DNA of 64,000 nt from Henckelia pumila (lineage: Eukaryota > Streptophyta > Magnoliopsida > Lamiales > Gesneriaceae): positions 6,138,001-6,202,000 of the forward strand of contig NC_133123.1 in the NCBI RefSeq assembly GCF_033568475.1, in the 5' to 3' direction. The position numbers and the translations under genes are program-made. The notes beneath the pieces were generated by a model. It was not told the origin of the DNA. It was given only the letters and a program-made list of their open reading frames with translations, and did no database searches. Position 1 is the stretch's first letter, and each line of letters opens with the position of its first letter. Shown here piece by piece: positions 50,499 through 62,643 of this stretch.

Positions 50499-53400
50499 CT
50501 ATATATAGCTGTAATCCCCCAAGAGTAATTCACACATGTTGTTCGGGGTAAGAAAAGTTGTTCCGCCAACAACTAATTCGATATCAGGCCTACTGCTCTC
50601 AGTCAATGCTTCCTGCACTTCCCTCACCTAGCAATACATAGGAAAAGCAACCGTCAATTTTCGTGTTCACTAAAAAGGAAACCAGAATTTGGAAACTAAT
50701 GCCCAGTTCTTATGTTGCAAACAAAAACAAGGTACAATAACAAGAACCACGACAGTCGCATTAAGTTACATAATCAAACTTAAATAAAGAAATAGTTGAG
50801 GGAAAAGGAAACCATGATATTATGGAGATAATAGATTCGATCAGGAAAGGAGGTCGGAATCAAGAGGAAATAAAAGTAGAAAAGGACTAGATTGAGTTTA
50901 AAGAACACATACCTCAACTGCGTTGATACCCCCAATTACAAAAATTAGAATGACATTTTGCTCCGCCAGACTTGGTTTAGCCTGCAGCATGAAACAGAAA
51001 AGTTAGCACTCAGAATAATTGGAAGAAAAACAAGGATAATGAAGTTTAGAGTAAAAGTACCTGTCCAAGGCCAAACCTTCCGAATCCACTTTTAAAGAGG
51101 CGCCCCACGGTAGACGAATGGTATTCTAGCCCGGGTATTTCACGCTTTTCCAACGCACTTGTTATAATTTTATAGAGCAAACCTTTGGTTGGATATGAGT
51201 CATCACTGTGTTTACTTTCCAACGCCAACATCAACTCGTTCAGAGGGGAATTTCTCCTCATGCTAGATAGCTTGTGAAGGAATTTAAAAAGATTATCCAC
51301 CCGATCTCGAAGCTCTAACTTTAGCTGCATGTCACCATAAGCTGGCTCTCTGCCTGCGTCTTTTTCAGCATCATTATCATCCTCTCCCCAACTATCCCAC
51401 TGATCGTCATCAAAATCAACACTATCCAGTTGAGCAGACGAACCTTCCTTCTTCTTGTCAAATTTCATCTTGTTGAAGTTTGCCTCAAGCTCTTCCGATA
51501 AGCCCTGGAGAAACTTTAGTTTTGAGACAACTGGGTTTTCTAAAATAGCATCAACAATAGCTTCTTTCATGAAATGTTCCTCTTGCCATGAAAATGGACC
51601 ACCAGAACCAGAAGTTGGGAAATTCTCGCCGGCCAATAAATACCCAATAACTGTCAGAAGCAGAGCATTTGGAAGAGTAATTAACCCCTTTGGCTTCTCC
51701 GTGTTACTGCGGTTTTGCAATCGCGAACCGTCTAAAACAGTCTTATTAATGAGGTCACTAATTTGAGCAGCAAGGCTCTGGATTGTGTCCGCCGCATTTA
51801 CATGTAGTATCTTCTCAGCACTGTTCAATGCATCCCAGTAAGAAGAATTCACCTCATCTAAAGCATTTAATGCAGCCGCCGCTATCTGAATCATTCCTTT
51901 ATTTTTAACAAAGCAAGATTGTCTTTTGGCCAGTGCCTTAGCCAATGGTTGTAACTCTGATTTGGTAGCAAAACCAGGACGAATCCTCACATCCAAAGAT
52001 ATATTTTCCCGCCGTAAACTTTCTTGAAGCCATTTCTTTATCAACATGGCCCCATCTTTCGTCCTCCGGTCCAGAATTGCTTCCAGATAAGGTGCTCCAC
52101 GAAAATTTTCAGTAGAGACAAGGGACCCTTGCAGAAGGTCACTTTTATCATTCAGTTTCCTGCTGAGCTTCATCAACTCAACAATTTGAGCATCTGAGTC
52201 GCCGGTATTCCACCCATGCAAAAATGCTTCTATGGTTTCCAAAAGCTGAAAATTACTCTTCGACTCATCTTCACCAATAATTTTTTCAAGTGGAATCTGC
52301 ACATCGAGAGGAGCTCGTTCCAGTCTAACCGGGCCATTTTTTAAGTGGCTAAGGGACCCTTTCATCTGAGTTAAGGACGTTGTGCGTTCTCTACGAGGAA
52401 GTGAAGAAAACATCCGATCCACAAGTGAATCCCCATGACAGCATGGTGTAAGAAGATCAAGCGTGCGGTCGACAAGCAGTAGCCCTGCTGATCTTTTACG
52501 GCGACCGACGTCATAAAGACTAGACATGTCAGTCAGCAACTTCCCAACGTTTTTCGACAGATCACCCAGAGAAAATATTTCAAGTTTCAGATCCATCTAC
52601 ATATTTATAATAATAATAAAAAAAAAAAAAGAATCAGGCAAACTTACAAATCTAACACACTGATTTTTTACATCAAAATAAAGATAGAGTTGAAGTTTTT
52701 ACAGTGAAGAAAATGGCATTAGTTAGAAAATTGACAAATAATCACAACATTTATGAGGACAAGAAACAAATTGGTGCTCGACCAATAAATGGCTGGTGCC
52801 TTTTATATATTTAGGTTATTCAAAAGGTGATGAACATAGGTACGCCTCTAAGCTATGACAATGTACTTTTAGAGTACTCGTGCTCTGATATGTTCACACT
52901 TCACAGATAAGGTCTTCTCTTCACCTATATTTCTCAGAATTCTTGTCATCTATGCTTCATCTGAACAGTAGGATTTTTTTAATGGAAATTAGAGTTTATG
53001 CAATTGAAATTCTAAACTTCAGAAGATTCTCTAAAATAGTCGTGTACTGCCAAGCGATCACCACAAGCGAATGTTTTTTAGAGTTGATTTTGTATGAGAA
53101 ATTTCCACAAAAGACAAAGTTAAATCACCTTTAACGCCAAATGATAAAGAAATTGAGCTGTGAGAGTCACCCCAGGACTAACATCCTCAGTGTCAGATGG
53201 CTTCCCAGTACTTAATGGAGGCAATCCAGAGCTAATAGAATTTTCATGCTCAGAAGATAAGAAACCTTCAGCAACAAATCCTTCTGAAGGTAAGACAAAG
53301 ACTCTGGGAGACAATGCACATAAAATCAAAGGGAAGTGATGCACTGAAACCATCAACTTTTGACTGATATTATCTGAGCAGGCAATGGAGGGATCTTGCT

Positions 53401-55335
53401 GTGGAATTTTTGTACTTGTGCCATCAAATCCAGTAGCATCAGCTTCCATTGAAGTTAATTGTGACCATCCTTCATCTTCAGAGGCAGTACTTTCCTTGAG
53501 ATTGTATTCACCAGTCACATGGGATTTTATTTCTTGTTTCTTAACAACCTCCTCATAATCCTGGACAAGTAAAGATTCATACTCATGGAAAGCATCCGGA
53601 CCAAGAGGCGAATCAGGATATGCTGAGTGTGACACCTGCAGCGGTCCAGCGGACAGAATATGTGAACAAATCATCACAGAGAAACTATAGGAAAGACAAT
53701 GATGGAAACTACATAAAGTTGCTATCACCACATTACAAGTCAATATTTAGTGACCAGCAAAAGAAAAGTGAAAGCACTAACAATTTTACAATGTTTAGCG
53801 CAATGTGTTTGGACCTGGTAATCGTCAAAAAAGAGAAAAAAAAGATCTAATGGTGGCGTACACGCCAAACTGCAATCTGCTCATTGACATGTTTGATAGT
53901 TTAATTAATATAATAATATCATATCATACAGGAAGCTTAGATTATAATGCAGCTCACTGGGTGTAGAGCACATCTATTTATCAGAGAATGCAGCGTTATT
54001 CTAAGTCAGCTGTATCCTAAGAAGTTATCCCAATTCCCAACAGTTACATATATGATATATCTCAAACCAGAGATTGGGAATTCACACTCATATCATGAAC
54101 AACTAATGACTTAATTGAATCCTGATAAGAATTATTGGCGTAAATAGCATATGAAACGACGCATTCATGAAAAATAAAATTGAGATGAAAACATCGAAAA
54201 GTAACTTCAAGCACTGATAAAAACAAGAACCTCTGAAATGGACGTATAAATAGCACATCCACGAACGTTTGGAAGTGTACTCAGGCAACGTATTATATAA
54301 CGATGTGCATCACTTAAAAGCCGTGAAGTAAACACCACAACTTTCTTTGCAGGATCAGAATTGGTACTCCAGCCAACAGCCTAAAACACATGGACATCAA
54401 AAAATTCAAAAAAGCAATAGCAAGAGAATAATCACAGATGTGTAGCACATCAAGCCTCGAAGTAAAGCTGCACTATATCCATAAAATACAAAGAGATCAG
54501 CAATAAACAAGTACTGTGTGCAGCAACCCTCCCCAATTTTACAACTGTACTTTTATATGTTTCAAACCGTATCACGTCCTTAAACCACTAATTTGGAGCT
54601 TTTCCGTTAATTTAGCTGTCATCGTGCATGACATTACTCCACGTAGAAAGCATTGGTGCGACGATGCCCTTCTATCCAAAGAGTGTTGGGCTAATGGTTG
54701 ATATCATATATACTTAAAACTGCTAATTTCGCGTAACTTTGTAACTCAACCAACCAAAGCAAGCAATTTCTGAATATGATTTTATGTGACAACACAGGTT
54801 ATGACATCCGATCAACATAATGCTATCCTGAGTAGACCCAAAAAAATTCCAAACAAAAAATTCATGAAGAATTCTAAACTGTATATGCAAAAGATCAACT
54901 CAATGAAACGGAAACAAATGGTTCAAGAGAATGCCAAGTTAAGCAGAGGATTAGTAGCAACTAACAACTCATCGATCTCACCTTATCAAGAGAAGAAATG
55001 TTCTCCAAGCTGCATACAGAAACTGCACCGAGCTCAAGAAACAAGGGGAATGCCCCGAGAAACTGGAAACTCTCTGCACTACCAGCATCCAAGTACACAA
55101 TTGCATCTTTAATGTCATCTGAAATCTGATACAAACACAAAAGCACAGAGAAGGTCCGACAACCAGTTAATCCCCCTAAATTTTCTTAAAGAAACCAAGA
55201 CATTTTCTAGAATTAACTTCATGAAAATAAAGAATATCAAAATTCCAATTAATTCACAAGACGTGAAAAAAAAAATGTAGAACTCACTTGTCTGATGGAA
55301 TCAAGGCAACATTTGATCACATCGACTGAAGCCAT
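50499..55335 (-). CDS. MIP3: Sec1-family protein MIP3 (vesicle tethering, Golgi-to-ER), seven exons
   Basis: Model on the minus strand: 55335-55288, 55125-54982, 54380-54231, 53635-53129, 52596-51061, 50981-50913 and 50627-50499; phases close, 860 residues. Start MASVDVIKCCLDSIRQ; then a Sec1-like N-part (VYLDAGSAESFQFLGAFPLF, DPAKKVVVFTSRLLSDAHRY), an acidic insert, and a large exon with RRKRSAGLLLVDRTLDLLTP, the Sec1/Munc18 core signature. An acidic WDSWGEDDND patch lies further on, and the end reads VREVQEALTESSRPDIEL. In Arabidopsis, MIP3 works with MAG2 and MIP1/MIP2 as a Dsl1-like tether for retrograde Golgi-to-ER transport and storage-protein export. Exon 5 begins with an ATG by coincidence; its true beginning is an acceptor. 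It is divergent from PLA1. Confidence 0.93.
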
Positions 55336-56973
55336 GTTTATTTTGCTAGCTTTTCACTAGAATCGGCGAGGTAATAAAAGCCACAAAATTCATCGGGGAG
55401 AAGAGTAATTGACGAGTGATTTCAAATGCCTCGCGAATCGGTTCGCGTGGATTCGATGGAGAAATACGCCAAAATGCCAAGCTTCATAAATCATTAAAAT
55501 TGTAAATAAAATAAAATAATAATAATATTAATAATAATAATAATAATAATAATAACTTCTAAAAAATAATAATAATGATAGCTTAGTATGAAAATTAATT
55601 TAGTTTGGTTATAAATTATAGGGGAAAAAATTGAATTAGGATCATTGATAAAAGGGTATATTTTCACCGAATAGTAGATCTGAGTGTGACTGATTCATAT
55701 TTTTATTGAAAAATGATTTTTTTTTTAATGAGTTGAATGAGGTGAAAAATTTAAGGGAAAATTGTTTTTTTGGTCCTGTATGTTTGTCACTTTGCGATTT
55801 TAGTCCTTTATATTTTCAAATTTCAATTTTAGTCCGCTATCTTTATTTTTTTGGCAATTTTAGTCCTTTTTCCGACGTGGCGCTGATGTGACACCAATTC
55901 AGTGCTGATGTGGATCTGACGTGTACAGTGCCACGTAAGAATTTTCGAATAAAAAGGACCGAAATTGCCAAAAATTGTAACATAAAGAACTAAAACTGAA
56001 ATATGAAAATATAGAGGACCAAAATCGCAAAGTGACAAACATACATGATCAAATTTGCAGTTTTCCCAAAATTTAAACATACAATTTTGTTTGAAGAGTT
56101 TTTGTGTTCCTAAAAAAAATCAGATCTCAATATCATTTTAATTTTAGTAATTAACTAGTAAACTGCCTAAAATAATAATCATATTTGATAATATATATTT
56201 TTTATTTATTAAATGTTTAATTTTATTTTGTTCTCTAATTATTTTACTATATTATTATAATAGATACCTTTTAATTAATTACATTTTAATTAATTGTTGA
56301 AATTTGAGATAAATTTACAATTATCTTAATTTAATTTACAATTAAACCAAAATTATTAGGTAAATTTAATCATATATACGATCTTATTTTTTTTAACTAT
56401 TAGATGTTTTCTTATTTACTGAAATAGAAAAAAAAAATGGAGATGCTTCAGTACTTTTATCTAACTTATTAACGAAATAAATTTTGGAGTGAAATAGAAA
56501 TTTTTTTGATGTAATTAGTAATTACTAATTAACATGCTACAGCGATTATTAAAGAGGCCTGCAAGAATGTTTCAGGAAAAAAAAAAAAAGATGGAAGGGT
56601 AATCACATTATTTTTTAAATACTTGTTTTAAAAAAATAATAAAAAAAAGAAAGGGGATTGGAATTTGGAAAGCAAGGAAAAGTCTTCAACGTTGGGAAAA
56701 TCTGGAGCGCAGTAACTTTTATCTCATGGAACGGAGTTCTTTTGTAATTAAATATGTCTTTTTGGCGTAGTTTACAAAAGACATATATATATATATATAT
56801 TACATTGTAATCTTTTAAAGTTAAATATTAATTGTGTTTTGCTGAATAAAAAAAAAAAAAATTTGTGGGTCCCACAGAAATAATTTCCCATTACGATCAT
56901 ACAAACAAACACCTTATCTTGACTGCACAATGCCACTCTTTGAGCTTCAAATTTATCGATTTGCATAAAATCG
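55336..56973. promoter_or_regulatory. Shared intergenic region of divergent MIP3 and PLA1 genes
   Basis: About 1.6 kb holding both 5' ends. It includes an (AAT)n microsatellite near 55515-55555, a 313-bp Mutator-like MITE (listed) and a (TA)n at about 56783-56800, roughly 175 bp before the PLA1 ATG. Individual promoter elements cannot be assigned with confidence. Confidence 0.5.
55755..56067. mobile_element. 313-bp Mutator-like MITE with perfect 9-bp target duplication
   Basis: Ends GGGAAAATTGTTTTTTTGGT and TTGCAGTTTTCCC. The long TIRs pair ATGTTTGTCACTTTGCGATT with AATCGCAAAGTGACAAACAT. AAAATTTAA stands on each side (55746-55754 and 56068-56076). Non-coding; it sits in the MIP3/PLA1 intergenic region. 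Confidence 0.9.
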
Positions 56974-58375
56974 ATGGCAGAAGAACCTTCATGGGAACAA
57001 CTGTTGGGCAGCAAGAAGTGGGAGGGCCTTCTCGACCCATTGGATCTCAGCCTCCGCCGCCTGATCCTCCGCTGCGGCGACTTCATCCAGGGGACCTACG
57101 ACGCCTTCAATAACGACGCCAACTCCAAGTACGCCGGCAGCAGCAGGTATGGCAAGAAATCTTTCTTTCAAAAGGTAATGCTCGAGTCGGCTTCCGATTA
57201 TCAGGTCTCCTGTTTCCTTTACGCCACCGCGAGGGTCAGCGCCGTCAAGGCGCTGTTTCTGCATTCCATGTCGCGCGAGGCTTGGGACAGGGAATCCAAC
57301 TGGATTGGCTACATTGCTGTCACCACTGACGAAGTTAGCCAAGCCTTGGGCCGCCGCGAGATCTACGTTGTTTGGCGGGGCACCACCAGAAGTTATGAGT
57401 GGATCGACGTATTCGGCGCCAGGTAAATTTCCATTATTCTAGATGCTTCGTTATCCCATGTGGAGCATCATTAATCATTCATATTTTTGTGAAGGTTTGT
57501 AGCTAATTACTTTTGAAATACGAGATAGGACCTCAAAGATCCAAACTTTTGTCCATTTATTGTGTTCTTTTATCGTTCATTACGGCAGACCTGAGTCTGC
57601 GAAGCAGTTGCTGCGTCCAAGAACATGGGAGAAAAAAGATGTAGATAGCAGCAGCAGTAGTGATAGTGATGGAGATGATGAAAAAGTGCCTAAAGTTATG
57701 AAGGGTTGGCTCACTATCTACGTCTCGAATGATCCGAATTCGTCCTTCACCAAACTGAGCGCAAGAACTCAGGTTCTGAAAAAGGTAGAAGAGTTGAGAA
57801 ACCAGTATAAAAACGAAAGCTTGAGCATAACACTAACAGGGCACAGTCTCGGCGCTTGTTTAGCAATATTAGCTGCTTTCGACATAGTCGAAAACGGGGT
57901 TCACAATATCCCTGTTTCGGCTATTGTGTTCGGATGCCCACAAGTAGGGAACAAGGCTTTTGTCGAGAGAGTGAATCGGTATCCGAATCTGAACGTTTTG
58001 CATGTCAGGAACAAAATCGATTTGATTCCAATGTATCCTAGTTCTTTGCTGAGGTACAAGAACACTGGAATTGAGCTGGAGATTGATAACAGAAAATCTC
58101 CGAGCTTGAAGGATTCGAAGAACCCGAGCGATTGGCATAATCTGCAGGCGATGCTGCACGTTGTGGCGGGTTGGAACGGCGCGGACGGGGAGTTCGAATT
58201 GAAGGTGAAGAGGAGCTTAGGATTGGTGAACAAGTCGAGCGCGATTCTGAAGGATGAGTATTTGATTCCGGGTTCTTGGTGGGTTGAGAAGAACAGAGGA
58301 ATGGTTCTTGACGAGAATGGAGATTGGGTTTTGACACCACCTTCTGAGGAGGATCAACCCGTGCCTGAATTCTAA
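56974..58375 (+). CDS. PLA1-IIdelta: Phospholipase A1-IIdelta (DAD1-like acylhydrolase), two exons
   Basis: Model: exons 56974-57422 and 57589-58375, joined in an Arg codon (GCC AG/A CCT), giving 411 residues, the usual length (I recall 412 for At2g42690). Exon 1: MAEEPSWEQLLGSKKWEGLL, IYVVWRGTTRSYEWIDVFGA. Exon 2: an acidic Ser-rich loop (VDSSSSSDSDGDDEK), GWLTIYVSNDPNSSFTKLSA, and the lipase core with the nucleophile Ser in LTGHSLGACLAI, the catalytic Asp in VRNKIDLIP and the His in DWHNLQAMLH. It ends with PGSWWVEKNRGMV and EEDQPVPEF. Class II enzymes lack a transit peptide and are cytosolic; they cut sn-1 acyl chains of lipids. Related Arabidopsis data concern UV-B and senescence responses. 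Confidence 0.95.
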
Positions 58376-58484
58376 AAGAAACTAATGAGTTTCTTGCCAA
58401 AGATTGAGATTAAGATTAGACCAAGTACTTCAATTGAATCTTGTGCTGTATTCTTCCAAATCTTCGTAAAATGTTACACGGTGT

Positions 58485-58572
58485 TATGTATAATTGTTAA
58501 ACATCTGTATAAAAATGGGCTTGATGCAAGCTGTGTTGATGGGTAGAATTCAATATTGTTGAGTTTCCTTTG
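58485..58572. repeat. PLA1 3' flank segment, first copy of a duplicated block
   Basis: ATGGGCTTGATGCAAGCTGT and AGAATTCAATATTGTTGAGT recur, diverged, at 60274-60363. This copy lies just downstream of PLA1 and probably in its 3' UTR. Confidence 0.8.
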
Positions 58573-58705
58573 ATAATAAAGATGACAATGGGTCGGGTCT
58601 AGACCCGGTTAAGCAGTTCCGGGGCGTGTCTTGGGTTTAGTCAAACCCGCTTCAGACCCATCCCACCTCGCCAAATTTTATATATATATATATATATAGA
58701 GAGAT

Positions 58706-58851
58706 AGAGTAATTCTCAGCTGCCCAATCATTTTTGCCCACTTCGTTCTCGATGTACGTTTTAGTTGTTTTTTTTTTTCGTATCACTAAAACACGGTACC
58801 AGATTTTAGTTGTCGGGGACGAGTTAGACAACATTGGTTGAGCAGCTGAAA

Positions 58852-58856
<5 letters not shown>
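58706..58856. mobile_element. Hairpin MITE A, about 151 bp, in TA microsatellite
   Basis: AGAGTAATTCTCAGCTGCCC at the left pairs with the inverse of GGTTGAGCAGCTGAAAATTTCT at the right; arms are diverged. Flanked by TA runs on both sides. Confidence 0.72.
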
Positions 58857-58887
<31 letters not shown>

Positions 58888-58888
<1 letters not shown>

Positions 58889-59044
58889 GTTTCTTTCAAG
58901 TGCCCACCTACCATGCCCACCAATGATGTGGCACTATTCTATTGGACCTACAGTTTCTCATATCTTTATCATATCCAATAGAATAGTGTCACATCATTGG
59001 TGGGCATGATGGTGGGCATAGCAGGTGGGCACTTGAAAGAAACT
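58888..59044. mobile_element. Hairpin MITE B, about 157 bp, nearly perfect, in TA microsatellite
   Basis: AGTTTCTTTCAAGTGCCCAC at the left is the exact inverse of GTGGGCACTTGAAAGAAACT at the right. The inner arms (CACCAATGATGTGGCAC / GTGTCACATCATTGGTGGGC) also pair. Flanked by TA runs. Confidence 0.88.
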
Positions 59045-59063
59045 CATATATATATATATATAT

Positions 59064-59425
59064 CAGTTTTGATTCACGTGCACCCGTGCCCAAAAAAAAT
59101 TCGATTGCCTTGAAATTTTCACGAGAGGGTCGTCTCGAAAATGCAAATCCAACGATATATCATATGATACAAATGTCAATCTCCGTGGTTGGAAATATAA
59201 AGATGGCCGAAAATTGCATATTTCACATAATTTCTTGCATATTTCACCTAATTTTCGGTCATCTTCACATTTTCGACCACCGAGATTTAAATTTATATCA
59301 TATGATATATCGTTGGATTCACATTTTCGAGACGACCCTACCGTGAAAATTTCAAGGCAATCGGAGTTATTTTGGACACGAGTGCAAATGGATCCCCGCA
59401 TCCTAGGTACATGGGATCAAAACTG
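59064..59425. mobile_element. Hairpin MITE C, 362 bp, sibling of the element at 30121-30483
   Basis: Ends CAGTTTTGAT and ATCAAAACTG. Internal blocks CGATATATCATATGATA, TTTCACCTAATTTTCGGTCA and CAAGGCAATCGGAGTTATTT match the element at 30121-30483 in order and length. Flanked by TA runs. Confidence 0.85.
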
Positions 59426-59449
59426 ATATACACATATATATATATATAG

Positions 59450-60160
59450 TAATGATACCCCGCACATAGGGTTCGGGGAATACATAGGCGTCAACTGACG
59501 TGACACCCATGTCATTAATTTTTTTTAAAAAAAATTAAGAATTTCACTCACTTTCCCTACCAATCACCTTCACCATGACACCTCACACAATCCCACCACC
59601 TTCTCACCCCATCCAGTACTCACCCACTAGCGGTTTCACGGAGGATGATTGGCGCACCGCTCGTGGGGGTGGCCGGTCGCCGAGGTGGTGCCCTTCACCA
59701 TCACACGATGACCACCCCTCCACCGGCCGACCTCCCTTTAACTATCCAAACTCCGATTTAGAATGCGCTCATCCCACGAACGAAAGCCCTTAGGTTAGAG
59801 TTTAGACCTCCGATCTTGGCACCATGCACCGACAATTTTAGATCTAGAGTTTGTCTTATTTCAAACACAACGGAGCTTTGGCGGGTTAGTCGTAACATGG
59901 TGGTGGGTCAAAGCTTTTCCTCTGTTCTAGAGTCAAGGGGTCGTTGGACCACGGTGGTGGGTTCGTCGGACATTGGTCGGCCGTAGGTGGTCGGCAACGG
60001 TAATTTCTAGTGAGTATAACGGGTTTAACCGAGATTTGACTCGTCGGATTCGCGGGGCGGGCGGGGGTGGGGATGGGGGCGGGTCCCGGGTTTAGCCATA
60101 CCAGCACCCTCCCGTTGCCATCCTTATTTGAGAACGGGTGGGAATAATTTAAAGTTCGAA
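59450..60160. other. GC-richer stretch without recognised gene
   Basis: More C/G-rich than its surroundings (GGCGGGCGGGGGTGGGGATG near 60056) with short Pro-rich frames. Composition suggests transposon debris. Confidence 0.4.
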
Positions 60161-60273
60161 TAAACTCATGAGTTAATAATATATTCATCAAATAAAGCTC
60201 GATATCGTCACTATTGTAATCGAGTCAGATTAAAACATTCAACAATTCGGCTCGAATTGGTTCGATTACCTCC

Positions 60274-60363
60274 ATGTGTATAAATGTTAAACATGTATAT
60301 AGAAATGGGCTTGATGCACGTTGTATTGATTAGTATAATTCAATATCGTTGAGTTTTGTTTGA
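60274..60363. repeat. Second, diverged copy of the PLA1 3' flank
   Basis: ATGGGCTTGATGCACGTTGT and ATAATTCAATATCGTTGAGT match 58485-58572, about 1.79 kb away, in the same orientation. Confidence 0.8.
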
Positions 60364-60388
60364 GAGCATGTGTGAATAATTTATTTAA

Positions 60389-61022
60389 GGGTAAATTTGC
60401 TTTAAATTTTCAAATCCAAACATAATTTTTGCATTCAGTTTTTGTCTGAATAAAATATGTTTGAACTCTCTGGTCCACACAAAAATGTTTCTTCACTCAC
60501 TGGGCCCACTTGTTTTTTTACGGATGTAAATCAGTACAAAACATTAAAATATGACACTAATATATGATATTTAAGTACTAACTATAAAATTTTGAGTACA
60601 AAATTGAGAAAATTTATTTATATCAACACTTACAACATATTTTTGGATACTCAATAATCTTATAGTATTATCATATCTAAAATAATTGATACTACAATAG
60701 CATATATTAGTATCATATTTCCAATGTTTTGTACCGTTTAATAAAAAAAAGACAAATATGTAATTAATATAAATATTTGCATACATATTTGAGTACTTAA
60801 AAATCATATATCAGTATCAAATTTGAAATAATTTATGTTCAAATATCATGTATTAGTACTGTATTTTCAATGTTTTGTACCGATTTTTATCCGAAAAAAA
60901 CATGTGATCCCAGAGAGTGCAGAAACAATTTGCTATGGATCTGAGAGCTCAAACATATTTTTTTTTATAAGGTCTAAATACAAAGTTATGTTTGAGTTGG
61001 AAGATTTAAAGCAAATTTACTC
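60389..61022. mobile_element. 634-bp long-TIR Mutator-like (foldback) element
   Basis: Ends GGGTAAATTTGCTTTAAAT and ATTTAAAGCAAATTTACTC. The arms are inverted over about 190 bp or more: TCAGTACAAAACATTAAAAT pairs with the inverse of ATTTTCAATGTTTTGTACCG. Flanking 9-mers TTTATTTAA and ATAATTTAA agree at seven of nine positions. Non-coding. Confidence 0.78.
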
Positions 61023-62634
61023 ATAATTTAATTTTAAGACAACGTTCAAAGTGACATATTATTAATCTATTGATAATTTTTATCTTATCCAATCATATGT
61101 TTAGTTTGTCATATTATTTATCTATCTACTAATAGTTATCTTACATTAATCATATCATTAATTATTTATCTCACATCAATCAAATAATTGAATTTAAATT
61201 ACTATATCACCCTTAATAAATAATTCAAATTTTCTTAATTTTTAAAATGACAAAATGGTCATCTATCATATTATTTAAAATTTCATTAATCAAAACAAAT
61301 ACACTATTAATTATCAATAAAATCAAATAATATCATATTATATTTATTTTTTATCATATTAAATTATTTATCTCTATATTATTATCCTGTCTTTTAACTT
61401 CAAAGATATTTAAACATGTTATGATTTATTTCTTGAGCCGCTGGCGAAATATAACATGGCTTACCTCACTCGGGTAGCCCATGTCCTTATTTGTGTATAT
61501 ATAAGCCCAATCATATTCAATACTTTTTTAAAAATAAATTCCTTCTCGAGCCCAAGACCAATAATGTATCCCAATACGGCAATACCTCATACCTGACATG
61601 CTGCGAGGATTGTTTTTACCCAAACAAGCATTCCGAACTGGCAAACTCGCTTTGCTTTGGAGAAGTATCAAAACGGGCTAGTGAGACTGACTAATCCATT
61701 CCTCGTCGCAACTCATTATTAGGCAAAGCGGAGCGGATCGGTTCACTTTTTTAGCGGGTTGGGAAAACACCAACCAACTCACTTATTTTAGGTGACGGGG
61801 CGGCCAACCTAGCGAACCTACTTGTAATTTGGCGGGTTTTGACGGAACAACACGCAACCCACCCCAACCCACCATTAGGCGGGGTGGGGTGGCCCACATT
61901 TTAGGAGGGTTGAGAAAATGTCAACTCAACCCATCTATTTTGTATGACGAGACGGGCCAATCCGATGGGCCTAGCCCATTTTAACTTCTGACACCTCTAG
62001 TTATGGGTTTTCTCCGCAGGACTCCGAATACGCGAGGAAAATTATCATCCATATTCAGTGCTACATGCATTCTCATAAGATAAAAAAAAAATTGTCCAAT
62101 AATTTACATATATATATATATATAGTCTTGTTAACTATGGATTTGTATTTTTTGATACTGTAATTTTCATTTTTTCTTTCATTTTTTTAACAGTCACTTC
62201 TATCCACTAGAAATTGCTTATGTGGGGAATGGGGATTACATGTGTCCTGGTACTCATTTTCAAATTAGCTAGGTAATAAAATTAAAAAAAAAATAAACAA
62301 ATCCCAAATGCCACGTAAAAGTTTAGAAACTCATGGAACTAGAGGTGGAATAAGTTTTGAAAAATTTTGGATTAATTTGATATTAGTTTGGATAGCTCAA
62401 TTAAAAATATTAAAAGATTCGAGAGCTTAAAGTTTTAGCCCGAGTAGACCAGAAATTCTGGCTCCGCCACTGATCACAGGCCCGAGGTTATCATAAGAAT
62501 AGTAAAAATCGAGACAAACGCTGGAGTATTAGCAAGAATCCGTCCTTATCCTACCAACCAAACGTTGCAATAGTAGTCAATTTTACGCGTACTTTTAATT
62601 AATTGATTGATTACGTGAACAGTTTAAACAAGTC
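61023..62634. other. AT-rich spacer with hAT-like remnant
   Basis: No gene. A GC-richer stretch (61680-61999) reads GCGGGTTGGG, GGCGGGGTGGGGTGGCCC and ends CTGACACCTCTA, resembling the end of diverged plant hAT elements. A CTGGCTCCGCCACTG motif near 62458 resembles the edge of another common repeat. Confidence 0.4.
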
Positions 62635-62643
62635 CATATTATA

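Larger units (their letters stand above)
58678..59448. repeat. Cluster of (TA)n microsatellites with three interposed hairpin MITEs
   Basis: TA runs at about 58678-58698, 58857-58886, 59045-59063 and 59430-59448 alternate with three unrelated inverted-repeat elements (listed). The pattern is TA run, MITE, TA run, MITE, TA run, MITE, TA run. Confidence 0.9.
58578..60125. mobile_element. Possible hAT-like element with diverged ends, host to the MITE cluster
   Basis: AAGATGACAATGGGTCGGGT near 58578 and the inverse-looking CCTCCCGTTGCCATCCTT ending near 60125 resemble the GGATGGCAACGGG termini of common plant hAT elements. No 8-bp duplication was found and the interior holds no transposase, so this is tentative. 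Confidence 0.3.

Noticed and set aside
51061-52596. Stand-alone 516-residue protein gene
   Set aside because: It is exon 5 of MIP3; the first ATG coincides with the splice acceptor.
57560-58375. Separate gene starting at 57560
   Set aside because: It is PLA1 exon 2; the true boundary is the acceptor before 57589 and the catalytic fold needs exon 1.
59575-59793. 72-codon Pro-rich ORF
   Set aside because: No domain or codon bias; in transposon-like GC-rich debris.
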